A stretch of DNA of 64,000 nucleotides from Rutidosis leptorrhynchoides (lineage: Eukaryota > Streptophyta > Magnoliopsida > Asterales > Asteraceae): NCBI RefSeq assembly GCF_046630445.1, contig NC_092333.1, forward strand, positions 954,001 to 1,018,000. The letters are read 5' to 3'. The notes beneath the pieces were generated by a model. That model was not told where the DNA came from. It searched no databases and saw only the letters and a program-made list of their open reading frames with translations. Of the stretch, positions 9,297 through 20,620 are shown in pieces. How positions within the stretch are numbered: the stretch's first letter is position 1; every line of letters starts with the position of its first letter. The position numbers were made by a program, and so were the translations under genes.

Positions 9297-12200
9297 TTAA
9301 CGTGCGATATCGGAAAACAAATGTGGGTACTTCAGCTTCATTTGGTCTTCTCGTTCCCAAGTGAATTCAGGTCCTCTACGAGCATTCTACCGAACCTTAA
9401 CGATTGGTATCTTACTTTGTTTGAGTCGTTTGACCTCACGATCCATAATTTCGACGGGTTCTTCGACGAAATTTAGTTTCTCATCAATCTGAATTTCGTC
9501 TAAAGGGATAATGAGATCTTCGGTAGCTAGGCATTTCTTCAGGTTCGAAACATGAAAGATGTTGTGAATCTTTTCTAATTGTGGAGGTAGTTCAAGTTGA
9601 TAGGCCACCGGCCCAATGCGTTTTTCGATCTTGAATGTCCCAATGTATCTTGGGCTCAATTTTCCTCGCTTTTCAAAACGAATAACACCTTTCCAAGGTG
9701 ATACCTTAAGCATAACCATATCACCCTCCTCAAACTCTAAAGGTTTCCTTCTAACATCCGCGTAGCTCTTTTGCCGACTCCAGGCTGTTTTCAATCGTTG
9801 CTGAATCTGAATGACCTTTTCGGTAGTTTCCTGGATAATTTTTGGACCTGTAATCTGTTTTTCCCCCACATCACTCCAACAAATCGGAGACCTGCACTTC
9901 CTCCCATAAAGTGCCTCGAATGGTGCCGCCTCAATGCTAGAATGATAGCTGTTGTTGTAGGAAAACTCAGCTAACGGTAGATGTCGATCCCAACTGCTTC
10001 CAAAATCAATAACACATGCTTGTAGCATGTCTTTGAGTGTCTGAATCGTCCTTTCACTCTACCCATCAGTTTGTGGATGGTAGGCAGTACTTAAATCTAG
10101 ACAAGTTCCCAACGCTTCGTGTAATGCCTGCCAGAATCTGGAAGTAAATCTGCTATCACGATCAGAGATAATAGAGATTAGTATACCATGTCTAGAAACA
10201 ACTTCTTTCAGGTATAATCGTGCTAATTTCTCTATACCATCCTCTTCTTTTATTGGCAGAAAGTGTGCTGACTTAGTAAGACGATCGACTATTACCCAAA
10301 TCATATCATAACCACCTGCGATTATCGGTAACTTAGCAATGAAATCCATGGTAATGTTTTCCCATTTCCATTCTGGGATTTCAGGTTGTTGGAGTAGACC
10401 CGATGGTTTCTGATGTTCAGCTTTGACTTTAGAACAAGTCAAACATGCTCCTACATATGTGGCTATATCGGCCTTCATTCCTGGCCACAAAAAGTTTCTC
10501 TTGAGGTCTTGGTACATTTTCCCCGCTCCGGGATGTATTGAATATCTGGTTTTATGTGATTCATCTAGTACCACTTTCCTCAAATTCCCATTCTTTGGTA
10601 CCCAAATTCTTTCAGCTAAATACCTGGTTCCGTCTTCCCGAATATTAAGCTGTTTTTCTAATCCTTTGGGTATTTCCTTTCCAAAAACTCCTTCCTTCAA
10701 AACCTCCTGTTGTGCCTCTTTTACTCGAGTAGTAAGATTAGTATGAATAATCATGTTCATAGCTTTTACTCGAATAGGTTCTCTTTCCTTTCGACTCAAG
10801 GCATCGGCTACCACATTCGCTTTCCCCGGGTGGTAACGGATTTCACAATCATAATCATTTAGCAGCTCAACCCACCTACGCTGCCTCATATTTAGTTGCT
10901 TTTGATTTAAAATATGTTGGAGACTTTTGTGGTCGGTGTATACAATAAACTTGACCCCATATAGATAATGTCTCCATATCTTTAATGCAAAAACAACAGC
11001 GCCCAATTCCAGATCATGTGTGGTGTAGTTTTGTTCATGAATTTTGAGTTGTCGAGAAGCATATGCAATCACCTTCTTTCGTTGCATAAGAACACACCCA
11101 AAACCCATTCTTGATGCGTCACAGTAGATAACAAAATCTTCCATTCCATCAGGTAACGATAAAATAGGTGCCGTAGTCAACTTCTTTTTCAACAATTGGA
11201 AGGCACCCTCTTGTTCGGAAGTCCATTCATACTTTTTCCCCTTGTGTGTCAAGGCAGTTAAAGGTTTGGCTACTCGGGAGAAATCTTGAATAAATCTCCT
11301 ATAATAACCGGCTAAACCCAAAAATTGACGTATTTGCGTTGGAGTTTTTGGGGGTTTCCCAATTTTTGATGGCTTCGATCTTGGCGGGATCAACTTTGAT
11401 ACCATTACTATTGACTATGTGGCCAAGAAATTGTACTTCATTTAACCAAAAAGCGCACTTAGAGAATTTTGCATAAAGTTGTTCTTTTCTTAACAACTCT
11501 AAGACAAGTCTCAAGTGTTGTTCGTGTTCTTGGTTATTCTTCGAATAGATAAGAATGTCATCAATAAAGACAATAACAAACTTATCTAAATATGGACTAC
11601 ATACTCGGTGCATGAGATCCATGAAAACTGCGGGTGCATTGGTTAGACCGAATGGCATAACCATGAATTCGTAATGGCCATAACGAGTTCTGAAGGCTAT
11701 TTTTGGTATATCGGCTTCTTTAACCCTCAGTTGATGATAACCCGAACTTAGTCGATTTTGGAGTATACGCTCGAACCTTGGAGTTGATCAAATAGGTCGT
11801 CGATTCGGGGTAAAGGGTATCGGTTTTTTATGGTTACTTTGTTCAGCTCACGGTAATCGATACACATGCGAAAAGACCCATCTTTCTTTTTAACGAATAA
11901 AATTGGAGCTCCTCATGGTGACGTACTTGGTCGGATAAAACCACGTTCTAATAATTCTTGTAGCTGACTTTGTAATTCTTTCATTTCGGTAGGCGCAAGT
12001 CTATATGGAGCACGAGCTATTGGTGCGGCTCCTGGTACAAGATCTATTTGGAATTCAACGGATCGGTGTGGAGGTAGTCCCGGTAATTCGTCCGGAAACA
12101 CCTCAGGAAATTCTCTTGCAACGGGAACGTCATCGAGTTTCTTTTCTTCTTTTTCAACCTTCTCGACGTGTGCTAGTACGGCATAGCAACCTTTTTTTAT

Positions 12201-12639
12201 TAGTTTTCACGCCTTCAAACTACTAATAAGATTTAATTTGGCATTACCCCTTTCTCCGTACACCATTAAGGGTAATCCGTCTTCTCTCGGAATGCGAATC
12301 GCCTTCTCATGACAAACAACTTGGGCTTTCACCTTGGACATCCAGTCCATTCCAATAATTACGTCGAAGCTTCCCAATTCCACCGGTATTAAATCAATTG
12401 CAAACGTTTCACTAACTAAACTAATTTTTTGATTTCGGCAAATTTTATCAACCTTAATTAGTTTACCGTTTGCTACTTCAACTATACACTTTTTATCCAA
12501 AGGCGTTAACGGGCAATTTAATTTGGCACAAAATTCTCTACTCATATAACTTCTATCGGCACCCGAATCAAATAAAACACAAGCAGGTGTATTGTTGATA
12601 AAAAATGTACCCGTAACAAGCTCCGGGTCTTCCTGTGCT
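9297..12639 (-). pseudogene. Element 2 pol pseudogene (PR, RT, RNase H, IN, chromodomain-like end)
   Basis: The enzymes of a Tekay/Del Ty3/gypsy element are recognisable in order. Protease carries LFDSGADRSYMS, RT carries [10 protein letters not shown], RNase H carries [11 protein letters not shown] and YTDHKSLQ, and integrase carries MDFIAKLP and [13 protein letters not shown] chromodomain-like tail ends in TWEREDQMKLKYPHLF. In-frame stops are TGA at 12207-12209 (in the position of an Arg CGA), TGA at 11913-11915 (in place of the Trp of SPWGAP), TAG at 10059-10061 (in place of the Gln of TDGQSERT) and TAG at 9387-9389 (in place of the chromodomain Trp). Single-base frameshifts fall near 11750 and 11345. 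All four stops can arise by one C-to-T or G-to-A change, as expected from deamination of methylated DNA. It is non-functional. Confidence 0.92.
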
Positions 12640-13814
12640 TTCTCTCCATTAATGTTGAAGGCTCTCCCACGGCCTTGCCTATTTCCATTCCGGCACTGGT
12701 TTATGGTATGAACCGGTTTTCTACATCCATAGCAAACAACGCCGTTATTATTTGTTCCGGCATTATTTGCTCCTCTGTTTCTATTTGGTCCGTAGACTTC
12801 ACACTTTACCGCAATATGGCCATTCCTATTACACTTGGTACATAATTCTCTACAAAACCATTCCAGATGAAACGTATCACACCTTGGGCATATAGTTCTT
12901 TGCTTTTTGTTGTCGTCGTCGTCGTTGTTGTTGTTGTTGTTGTTAGGGTTATTGTTGTTGAGTCGTTTGTTGTTGTTATTGTTGTGATTGGGATTGTTGT
13001 TTTTGTTATTATTATTGGGATGGTTGTTGCGGTTATTATTGCAGTTGTTGTTGCGATTATTGTTGTTGTTGGGGTGGTTGCGATTGTTGTTGTAGTTGTT
13101 GTTTTGATTGTTGTTGTTGTACTGGTGACCCTGATCACTGCTTTCCTCCCACTTTCTTTTTTCCTATTTCATTATGGCCTCCTCGGCCGCTTCTTTCTTT
13201 ATCCTTCCTGTAATTTGGCCTATCAATTTGTGGGCTATACGGCTCGCTTTCTGCATTGTTGCAGGGTCGTTAGCACCTACATTCTCTTGGATTCGTTCCG
13301 GCAACCCTTTTATGAATGCTTCAATTTTTGCTTCTTCGTCCTCAAATGCTCCAGGACACATTAAAGCCAGTTCATTGAAACGTCGCTCGTAGGTAGTGAC
13401 ATCTAACCCTTGGGTTGTCAGTGCTTTAAGCTCTGCCTTGAGCTTGTTGATTTCGGTTCTGGGACGGTACTCTTCCGTCATCATGTGCTTGAAAGCGGAC
13501 CATGGAAGTGCGTAGGCGGTATTCTGTCCTACGTAATTCATGTAGGTATTCCACCATGTCAAAGCAGTACCCCTAAAAGTATGTGTGGCATACTTAACTT
13601 TATTCTCTTTTGCGCAGTTGCTGATAAACTCATTGGGTTTGCAGGCCATAAAAGCTTTGTAGGAACATCCTACCCGGTTGCCATTGTTTCCTCCACTGCT
13701 GGAACCCGATTGGTTATTGTTGTTCATTGCATTCACCACTGCAGCCATATTTGCAGCGAAAGCTTGAAGTTCTTCTGTGTTCAATTGTTGTTGTCTAGTA
13801 GCTGGAGGAGCCAT
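12640..13814 (-). pseudogene. Element 2 gag, one nonsense codon, Asn-rich with three zinc knuckles
   Basis: The ATG at 13814 starts a capsid-type gag with the Ty3/gypsy core (LTWWNTYMN, MTEEYRP, YERRFNELA). A TAG at 13164-13166 stops it. The same frame then continues through an Asn-rich tract (about 13110-12895, AAC/AAT repeats with a short Asp run) into knuckles CPRCDTFHLEWFC, CTKCNRNGHIAVKC and CYGCRKPVHTINQC. These bind the RNA genome during particle assembly. The frame runs on into protease, so gag and pol were one polyprotein. The Asn tract is a trinucleotide repeat and produces long artefact frames on other strands. Confidence 0.88.
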
Positions 13815-14184
13815 TTCCTTCAAAAATAGCCGACTGAGTTAATCATATAGAATTTTAGAAGTAGCCAAAAAGTATTTTGTAGCTTAATATGAACTTATTA
13901 TTATAAAAGCCTTCTCTTCATATTAGCGTTTTATAACTATAATAATGTTCATACTTAGCAGCTAACACACAAATTAAGTACTAAAATTCTAATATGAAAA
14001 ACTATGGTAAGTTATTACGTTACTACGTAATAATAAGTTGTAATAATAATAATAAACCTTCCATGCTTATTCTTATTATTATACAATCATAAGGAAAATT
14101 ACATTGCGGATTTTCTTACAAACTTAAACACACAATATAATACATATTATACAATGCATGGAATACAGGATAGCTGCCGATGGT
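13815..14184 (-). other. Spacer between upstream ORF and gag in element 2
   Basis: AT-rich with scattered ATA/AAT trinucleotides. No reading frame or recognisable site was seen. Confidence 0.5.
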
Positions 14185-14733
14185 TCAAGAACGTCGAGAT
14201 TTCTTAGATGTTGACGTTGTTTCTTTCTCGGCCAAACGTTTGGATTTTCGTTTGGATAGTCCTTTTTCCAATTCCTCCCAATTGGTTCTTTCGACTAATT
14301 GTTTGGGAGCAAAACCAACAGTCGTTATACGAGCGGTCATTTTATAAACTGGTCTCTTAGGTGGTTCAGGTGGATGATCACAAACATTTTGGGTCATAAT
14401 AGGTTCATCGGGTTTGGGATCGGGTATAACAGCCAAAGATTTTCCCAAATCACGTTGTGGTTCGGTAATTTCCACAATTTCTTCAGGATCCTCTTCTTCG
14501 GGTTCCTCTTCGGGATCTTCTTCTGGATCCTCTTTAGGATCCTCTTCTGGAACGTCTACTGGCAATTGTGAATCTTCCCAATTTTTCCAACAATTTTCCA
14601 CCTTAATGGTAGCACCAAAAGTTAACTTTTCTGTTGGTTCATAAGTCGTATACTTTGATTCAGCCTCCGAATCACTTAGTAAGTAAATGAAATCTGAATC
14701 ACTAGAGATGCTTATATGATCGGATGAAGTCAT
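14185..14733 (-). CDS. Acidic extra ORF upstream of gag in element 2 (182 aa, unknown function)
   Basis: A complete ATG-to-TGA frame lies between the primer site (14926) and gag. The protein starts Ser/Asp-rich (about 1-27), then has Glu/Asp-Pro repeats of the EEDPEEDPEE type (about 62-88), a Pro-rich part (105-128), and a basic tail with KRKSKRLAEK and KKSRR (160-182) that could act as a nuclear localisation or nucleic-acid binding segment. It has no stops, although the adjacent gag-pol has at least five. I do not recognise the family. Most Tekay/Del elements go from primer site to gag without such a gene. Elements A and B also have a Ser-rich ORF at the same place, but I could not align the two. 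It may be a real accessory gene or a frame that survived by chance. Confidence 0.6.
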   Translation of the reverse strand: MTSSDHISISSDSDFIYLLSDSEAESKYTTYEPTEKLTFGATIKVENCWKNWEDSQLPVDVPEEDPKEDPEEDPEEEPEEEDPEEIVEITEPQRDLGKSLAVIPDPKPDEPIMTQNVCDHPPEPPKRPVYKMTARITTVGFAPKQLVERTNWEELEKGLSKRKSKRLAEKETTSTSKKSRRS

Positions 14734-14925
14734 CTATCACATAATAGCAGGCACGTTAAGAGAATGATATATCTTATAATATTTATATGCTAATAATCTT
14801 ATATTTCCAACAATTATATTAAGCAATCATTTTTAAAATAATTACGGTCGAAGTCCAGACTCACTAATGTATCAAAAATCAGTTAGACACATTAATGAAA
14901 AATTTTCTGATTCTCTAAGACCAAC

Positions 14926-14938
14926 GCTCGGATACCAA
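14926..14938 (-). other. Element 2 primer binding site, initiator tRNA-Met type
   Basis: The minus strand reads TTGGTATCCGAGC, one base from the usual plant iMet site TTGGTATCAGAGC, one base away from the LTR end. The mismatch fits the decayed state of the element. Confidence 0.85.
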
Positions 14939-14939
14939 C

Positions 14940-15858
14940 TGAAATGCCCCGTTCATATTAATTATAAACGTTTCATATTAATTGGTTTCTTTGCGAGGTT
15001 TTGACCTCTATATGAGACGTTTTTCAAATCTTGCATTCGTTTTTAAAAACAACCATAACCTTTATTATTGAATAAAGGTCTTAATGACATAATTTAGATT
15101 GTCTATCAAAGACAATCTCCTCAAATAAATAAGTTTTTACACAACCCATTACAATATGATCAAATATATTACAACAAATACTCCGAATGCAAGTTTAAAC
15201 AATATAAATAATTATGCCGACTCCAAATCTTGACCTTGGGTTGGCATACGACAGCGGAAGTGTTTTTAATATTCACCTGAGAATAAACATGCTTAAAACG
15301 TCAACAAAAATGTTGGTGAGTCATAGGTTTAATTTCTATATAATAATCATAACATTTAATAAGCCACAAGATTTCATTTAATTAAATGCGCAGGATCATT
15401 ACAACTGCAAAAATCATTCATACGATGAGTCGCCTGGTAACCGACCTTAACATAGAGTGCTTAAGATATCTGGCATCATACATTCCACTATTCAAATGTA
15501 TGACAAGAACCCTTCGAAGTACTAAAGCATTTCCACTATTCGAAAATGGGGGTGGTTGGTGCCCGTAGATCTACCTTTAGGATTCGCGTCAATTAGTGTT
15601 TTTCACTAATTCTTAGGTTACCAAGCAAAATAATAATAAGTACAGATATCTGGTATAACAAAACAATCGTAGAATGTAGTTCCATGAACTTGTGCTTATT
15701 TTGTAAAACATTTATAAATTTTGCATGTATTCTCATTCCAAAATAATTTAGATAGTAAAAATGGGACTATAACTCACTTGTGATGATTTCCGAATAGATG
15801 GTGATAAGACTTGGCCTTTTGACAAATTCACGAACCTATTAATAATATTCTTTTGTCA

Positions 15859-15924
<66 letters not shown>

Positions 15925-18096
15925 TATTCCATACTTATGATACTTGTGATAATTTTAATTGTCCATTGTTAGTAGTCCAACGTTCGTAGTCCAATAGTCC
16001 AACAGTATAAATATATATATAAATATAAATGCGTATATTGTGTTAGAATTCACTAACACTATAATATATTGTCTTAATATAATAAGATACATAATATGTA
16101 TATTGTCTGAAGCAATCCGCGACCCATTGTATACATGTCTCAGGCTCGATCACAACTCAAAGTATATAATATTTTGGAATCCACTTTGACCCACAGCTAA
16201 CTCGAGATTACTGCCAATGGTGTCTAATAGTTCATTCCAATAATATATATAGAAGAAGTCAAAATGATATGTCAAAACTATGTATACGAATCCACGGTGA
16301 TCAAGTCATATATATATATATGGTGTCTTACGATCTTTATTAAGACTATAATATATTGTCATAGAACTTAATCAAGACTATTATAAATTGTATTTTCATA
16401 AGTTCGGGAACAAGACATGTATAAATACATGTAGGATACAAGGTAAGTTAGCTAGGATAAGGTTAGCATCCATTTTTATAAATCATGTCCGTAGCTAAAA
16501 ATTAAGAAAAATATCCAATTTTGTTTTACCCATAATTTCTTCGTTACAAATCCGTTTTGAGTGATTCGAGTTGCCATGGTTTCGTATCGAACTCAACATT
16601 ATTAATCTTAACAGAAAAAGTATAGGTTTATAGTCAAAAATAAAGCTTAGGTGTCAAATAAGAGAAGATAGTCATATCCGTCGTAAGAATGACATCTTGA
16701 TGACTCTTTTGAAAAACAGACTTCCACTTAGAGTTTAACCATGGATTTTGGATATATTTCATATCCATATAAAATAAGATTTTTCACCAAAGAAAATCTT
16801 TTAATTCAAAGTTTAAGATATGTTTTTAAAATTAAACCCAAAATAGCCCCCGTTCGACTAAGACGGCGTATATTCGATTTTAAGGTGTTCTTCGTGTTTA
16901 CAAGTTTTATATCCTTATGTTAGCTTGACATACTGTCATAATACATGTGTTGAGGTATTTTAAAAGTCAAGTTAGAAGGATTAAGTTTGTTCGCAAACAA
17001 GTTTAGAAATAATCTAAATTATGTTCTTGTTATTATTAGTTATAAACTCAAAATAAGATAGCTATATGAATACGAATCGAATAAGATTATGAATAAGGTT
17101 ACTACCTCAAATCAAATGAATAAAGTTGCTGAGATAGAAGTGATATTCTTGATCTTGGAAGAGTTGTTGGCTTGGTTTAAAAAGATTGAAAGTAATCTTC
17201 TTGATTTTGATGGTGTTCTTGAAGTGTTCTTGAAATGGTTTTCTTATGATGATTATGTGTTGGTTTTTGAAGCTAGTTCTCCATGGATTTTTGCTGAGAT
17301 GATTAGAGAGTTTTAAGGTTTAAGAGTGTTGGTTTTAGAGAGCAAAGACTTAGAATAAAAATGGAAATGGAATGAGTATGTGTGTGTGCATTATGATACG
17401 TGAATTATGGGGTAGAAATAAGGGTTCCTAGTTTGTAATTTTATGTAACAAGTCAAGCTAGGCCCCAAGTTGGTTAATCATGCACACAAGAGAACAAATG
17501 AGCTGATTATGATCTGATTGTGATGGTATTTTGATGTGTATATACTAATAGGATATACATCTAAGAGTTGTGTATGATACGGGTATACATACCGAATGAA
17601 TACGAATAGAATTCTTGATAAAATTGAATGAGAAAATGAGTATAGCTATCTTTATTGATTATAAGTATATTGATATATGTTATTAAGTCTTTCAAAAGTG
17701 TATTAATACATATTAATACAATACATATATATACATTTTAATTTAGAAGTTATTACAACGTTAATCGTTACATATATGTATATAGTCTTGAAGTCTTTAA
17801 GTTAGCAATCTCATTTTATGTATATAACCAATTGTTATTATATATAATGAGATACTTAAATATCATTTTAACAAATCATAAGTATATATATATATATATC
17901 CATATATACATCATTATATAATTATTTCAAATTATGACGTTCGTGAATCGTCAGACAGACTGGGTGGCCAAACGTTTGTATAAAATTCATTTCAAATAAC
18001 CAATTCTTAATGAGTTTGATTGCTTAACATGTTGGAAATCTTAATTATGTAAATATTAATCTTCTATATATTAGCGGCAAAATCCGGGTCGTTACA
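14940..18096 (-). repeat. Element 2 5' LTR (3157 bp)
   Basis: The minus strand starts TGTAACGACCCGG at 18096 and ends GGGGCATTTCA at 14940. Its 3' third matches the LTRs of elements A and B in order: the block around ACTCACCAAC, GCATGTTTATTCTCAGGTG, CTTCCGCTGT, AACGAATGCAA, and GAGGTCAAAACCTCGC. This shows common descent. A (TA)n tract lies at 15861-15919. I see no gene; an antisense frame at 17089-17316 is not supported by anything. Confidence 0.88.
15861..15919. repeat. (TA)n microsatellite in element 2 LTR
   Basis: About 58 bp of uninterrupted AT dinucleotides. Confidence 0.97.
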
Positions 18097-19360
18097 TTAG
18101 ATCTCTTAATTGAGAGACTTTTTTCACATTCGTCTCGAAGCCCTTCACAGGAAGTGAGTCACATATATCAACTCTTAGTCATAAGACATGCAGGAAGCTC
18201 GCAAGTGTGAAATTCAACTTACTCCATATTTTCCTTGTTTTGCTCTACAAGTTTGACAAGTTCGTCAAATGAAATGGTTTTTACTAACCTACAGAAATTT
18301 ATTTTTAAAGAATTAACTACAGATTATGTGTTTATTTTGTTTAAAGGATCTCAAAACAACTTCATTCTTATAGTCACATTTCAACATCAAATTAAGGTTA
18401 TACTGGTTTAAAAAAAATCAGTAATTAATTATAAACACGTATCAACTTTATGAAACTTACATTTCATATTTTAATCATAAAGCAACAACCTGACTAAAAT
18501 TTAATCAGCAGTTCATACATGACGATATTTAGAGACAAAATCAACATATTTTCTCTACTAAGAACCTAAATACATGTAAACATCTCCAAACTTACCTCAT
18601 CTGGAGTCCCCTCATGAAATTCAAAAGCCGTTGCTAATGCTAAACAAAACAATCTTTTGGTCATGGAACTTTTAATGCAGAAGTGACGATTAAAAAGCCA
18701 TCAGAAAAAGATATAACGGTTACTAATTATAAAGGTGTCAAGGAAGAAAGGTGATAATAAAACAAGTGTACCCATTGAAGTAAAGGAGTGAAAACATTTA
18801 CTGTAAGATTTGGGATTGATAAAAACTTCACCAAATTTTTAAGCGAAAATGACAGTAAGGATGCCTGTACCACAAAAAAAGAGAGAGAATAATCTCATGT
18901 GTAAGTAACAATAGGCGTGTATGCTTCATTTATAAATTTCTCCATAACCTTAACTTCCAATTTATAAACATTCTAAAAAGTTCTATAATTAGTAGTTTGA
19001 AGAAAAATTTGTACTAATAAAAAAAAGTCTAGAACATATCATATAAGTATATACATGTGTACACTTACACCTTTAAATCAAACAAAAAGTTCATAGCAAG
19101 AGCAACATAACAGGGATTCAACATAACCGGACAACAAATTTACAAACAATCATCGATTTAGAATCAAATAAAGGCAGATTAGAAAAATTAAATAGAAAAA
19201 TCAAAGGCTAAACCTTGATGTGTGTTCAGTCAGTTAAACCAAACCAAAAAATAATCAAAATTCTTACCTGGAATGCGATCTGAAACCCTAATCAAAGAAT
19301 ATATCTAATGGTTTCGGTTGTGAGATTTTTACCCATAGACCATGGTTTGAAAATTTTTCA
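18097..19360 (-). pseudogene. 5' part of an unidentified gene, interrupted by element 2
   Basis: On the minus strand a 5' UTR-like leader (about 19350-19268, with TTGATTAGGGTTTCAGATCGC) ends at a perfect donor (CAG|GTAAG). Exon-like segments follow. 18639-18596 encodes LATAFEFHEGTPDE (acceptor TTTGTTTAG, donor GAG|GTAAGT). 18288-18223 encodes about 22 residues including FDELVKLVEQNKENM (donor GTAAGT). 18173-18097 encodes a stretch with CDSLPVKGFETNVKK. The last two join in phase. The first two do not, so an exon is missing or the frame is broken. The last exon is still open where the element 2 LTR begins. I do not recognise the protein. It may be a host gene killed by the insertion or a gene fragment carried by a transposon. 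Confidence 0.45.
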
Positions 19361-19571
19361 TTCAAATGTCGTTGAAATCCAAGTAGATTTTATAAGAATT
19401 CAAGATTAGAAGCAAAGAATTTGATATGAGATCGGTTAAATGGATACGACGGTTTTTATGATTTTGAATGCGTACGGAGTAACCGGCAAGTGATAAATTT
19501 GGGAACTTTGATATTAAGTAGTGTGAGACAAGAGATGTAACCGTATACATTTTTAGGGACATATTGGTAAA

Positions 19572-19787
19572 TTCATTTTAATCTTATTAAGAAAGAGACA
19601 ATTCTTAATCTGAATATATTATTATTGTATGGCTAGGATTAGATTTGGTAAGGAGTCTTTTTTCATTTTAATCTTATTAAGAAAGAGACAATTCTTAACC
19701 TGAATAAATGTGAATCATCAGATTTCTTGGATATATTATTATTGTATGGCTAGGATTAGATTTGGTAAGGAGTCTTTTTTTCAATCT
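19572..19787. repeat. Imperfect tandem duplication, unit about 90 bp
   Basis: TTCATTTTAATCTTATTAAG starts at 19572 and again at 19662, and both copies run to AGATTTGGTAAGGAGTC. The second copy carries about 35 extra bases in the middle. The flanks from about 19400 to 20000 show no gene. Confidence 0.85.
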
Positions 19788-19999
19788 TATATAATATAAT
19801 ATGCACTATGTTTTAATATAGAGAAGAAGAAGATTATTTTAATTAAATAATAATAATACGGAGTATTCTAAATACGGAGTATAATAACATTGTGTTTAAC
19901 CCCTTTTCATCTTCTTCTTTTTAAAAGCAACTGAAAATCCATTGACTACCTAGCACGCGTGCCTGACATATCGATAGAAGATTCATTGATTACCTAGCA

Positions 20000-20620
20000 C
20001 GCCTCTTCTTCTTCATACATACTACGTATTTTTTATTTCCTTCACTTCAATTCTTTCTCAAAATTTTGAAAATAGTTATAAAATATGAATCATCTTCTTC
20101 TTCATCTCTGATCTCTACTAATTTTGTGTTTGTGCTGTTGTTGTTTGCTATAACAGGCAGAAACAATACAAAAAAGGTACCGAATCAAGTTAATTCATAA
20201 AGCAATCACAAGGTAATCTGATTTTCACCCTTTACCCTTTATAGATTCTGCATCTTTTATTATTCAACCAATTACGACCCCTAAAACTTTCAGGATTATC
20301 AGGGTTTTAACAATTCTTTCAAAAATCAAATACCCAACACTGGTCATTTTATACCACAAGTGGATGGAAGCTCTTGAAAGCTGCAAAATTTCCGATGATG
20401 GAAGTATTTGGTACTTTTATATTTTTATTTGGTAGGTTTAGATAGTTATTTGGTATATTTAGTCGGTGTTTATTGTAGATTATTTACTTGGTGTTTGTTG
20501 CTTTTGTTGCAGTTCAATCCATTCAAAAGGTTATGGTATTTTTATTTAAAATTTAAAGATATGCATTTCTTGGATGTACACCAGGTGTTCGATGAAAGAT
20601 ATTAGATAATAAGTGAAATT
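20000..20620 (+). pseudogene. Gene-leader-like stretch with first exons, product not recognised
   Basis: A CT-rich leader (20035-20115) is followed by a donor-like AAG|GTAATC (20212) and an acceptor-like TTTCAG (about 20294). The next segment has ATG at 20364 opening MEALESCKISDDG, then a weak donor, and another acceptor TTGTTGCAG at about 20512. It points away from the minus-strand leader at 19.3 kb, so the two look like a head-to-head pair of gene 5' ends. No protein family is recognised and nothing convincing continues downstream. Weak call. Confidence 0.25.

Larger units (their letters stand above)
9225..18096 (-). mobile_element. Element 2: Tekay/Del-type Ty3/gypsy retrotransposon, decayed and interrupted
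   Basis: Minus-strand order: 5' LTR 18096-14940, initiator-Met-type primer site, an acidic ORF, gag, PR-RT-RNaseH-IN with a chromodomain-like end, then the start of the 3' LTR at 9245. Only 21 bp of that LTR (9225-9245) remain before the Athila insertion; the rest should lie beyond the window. The 5' LTR start (TGTAACGACCCGGATTTTGC) and the stub agree except for one base in the compared stretch. The coding region has at least five in-frame stops and two frameshifts, so it cannot mobilise itself. Confidence 0.9.

Noticed and set aside
12806-13138. Thr/Ile-rich minus-strand frame
   Set aside because: Wrong frame of the same AAC/AAT repeat; the real gag frame runs through to the zinc knuckles.
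12867-13364. Long plus-strand frame rich in Val
   Set aside because: Antisense shadow of the Asn-codon repeat in element 2 gag.
14299-14644. Plus-strand frames with Gly-Ser-Ser and Phe-rich repeats
   Set aside because: Antisense of the acidic EDP repeat in the ORF at 14185-14733.
17089-17316. 75-codon plus-strand frame
   Set aside because: Antisense inside the element 2 LTR, no homology or context.
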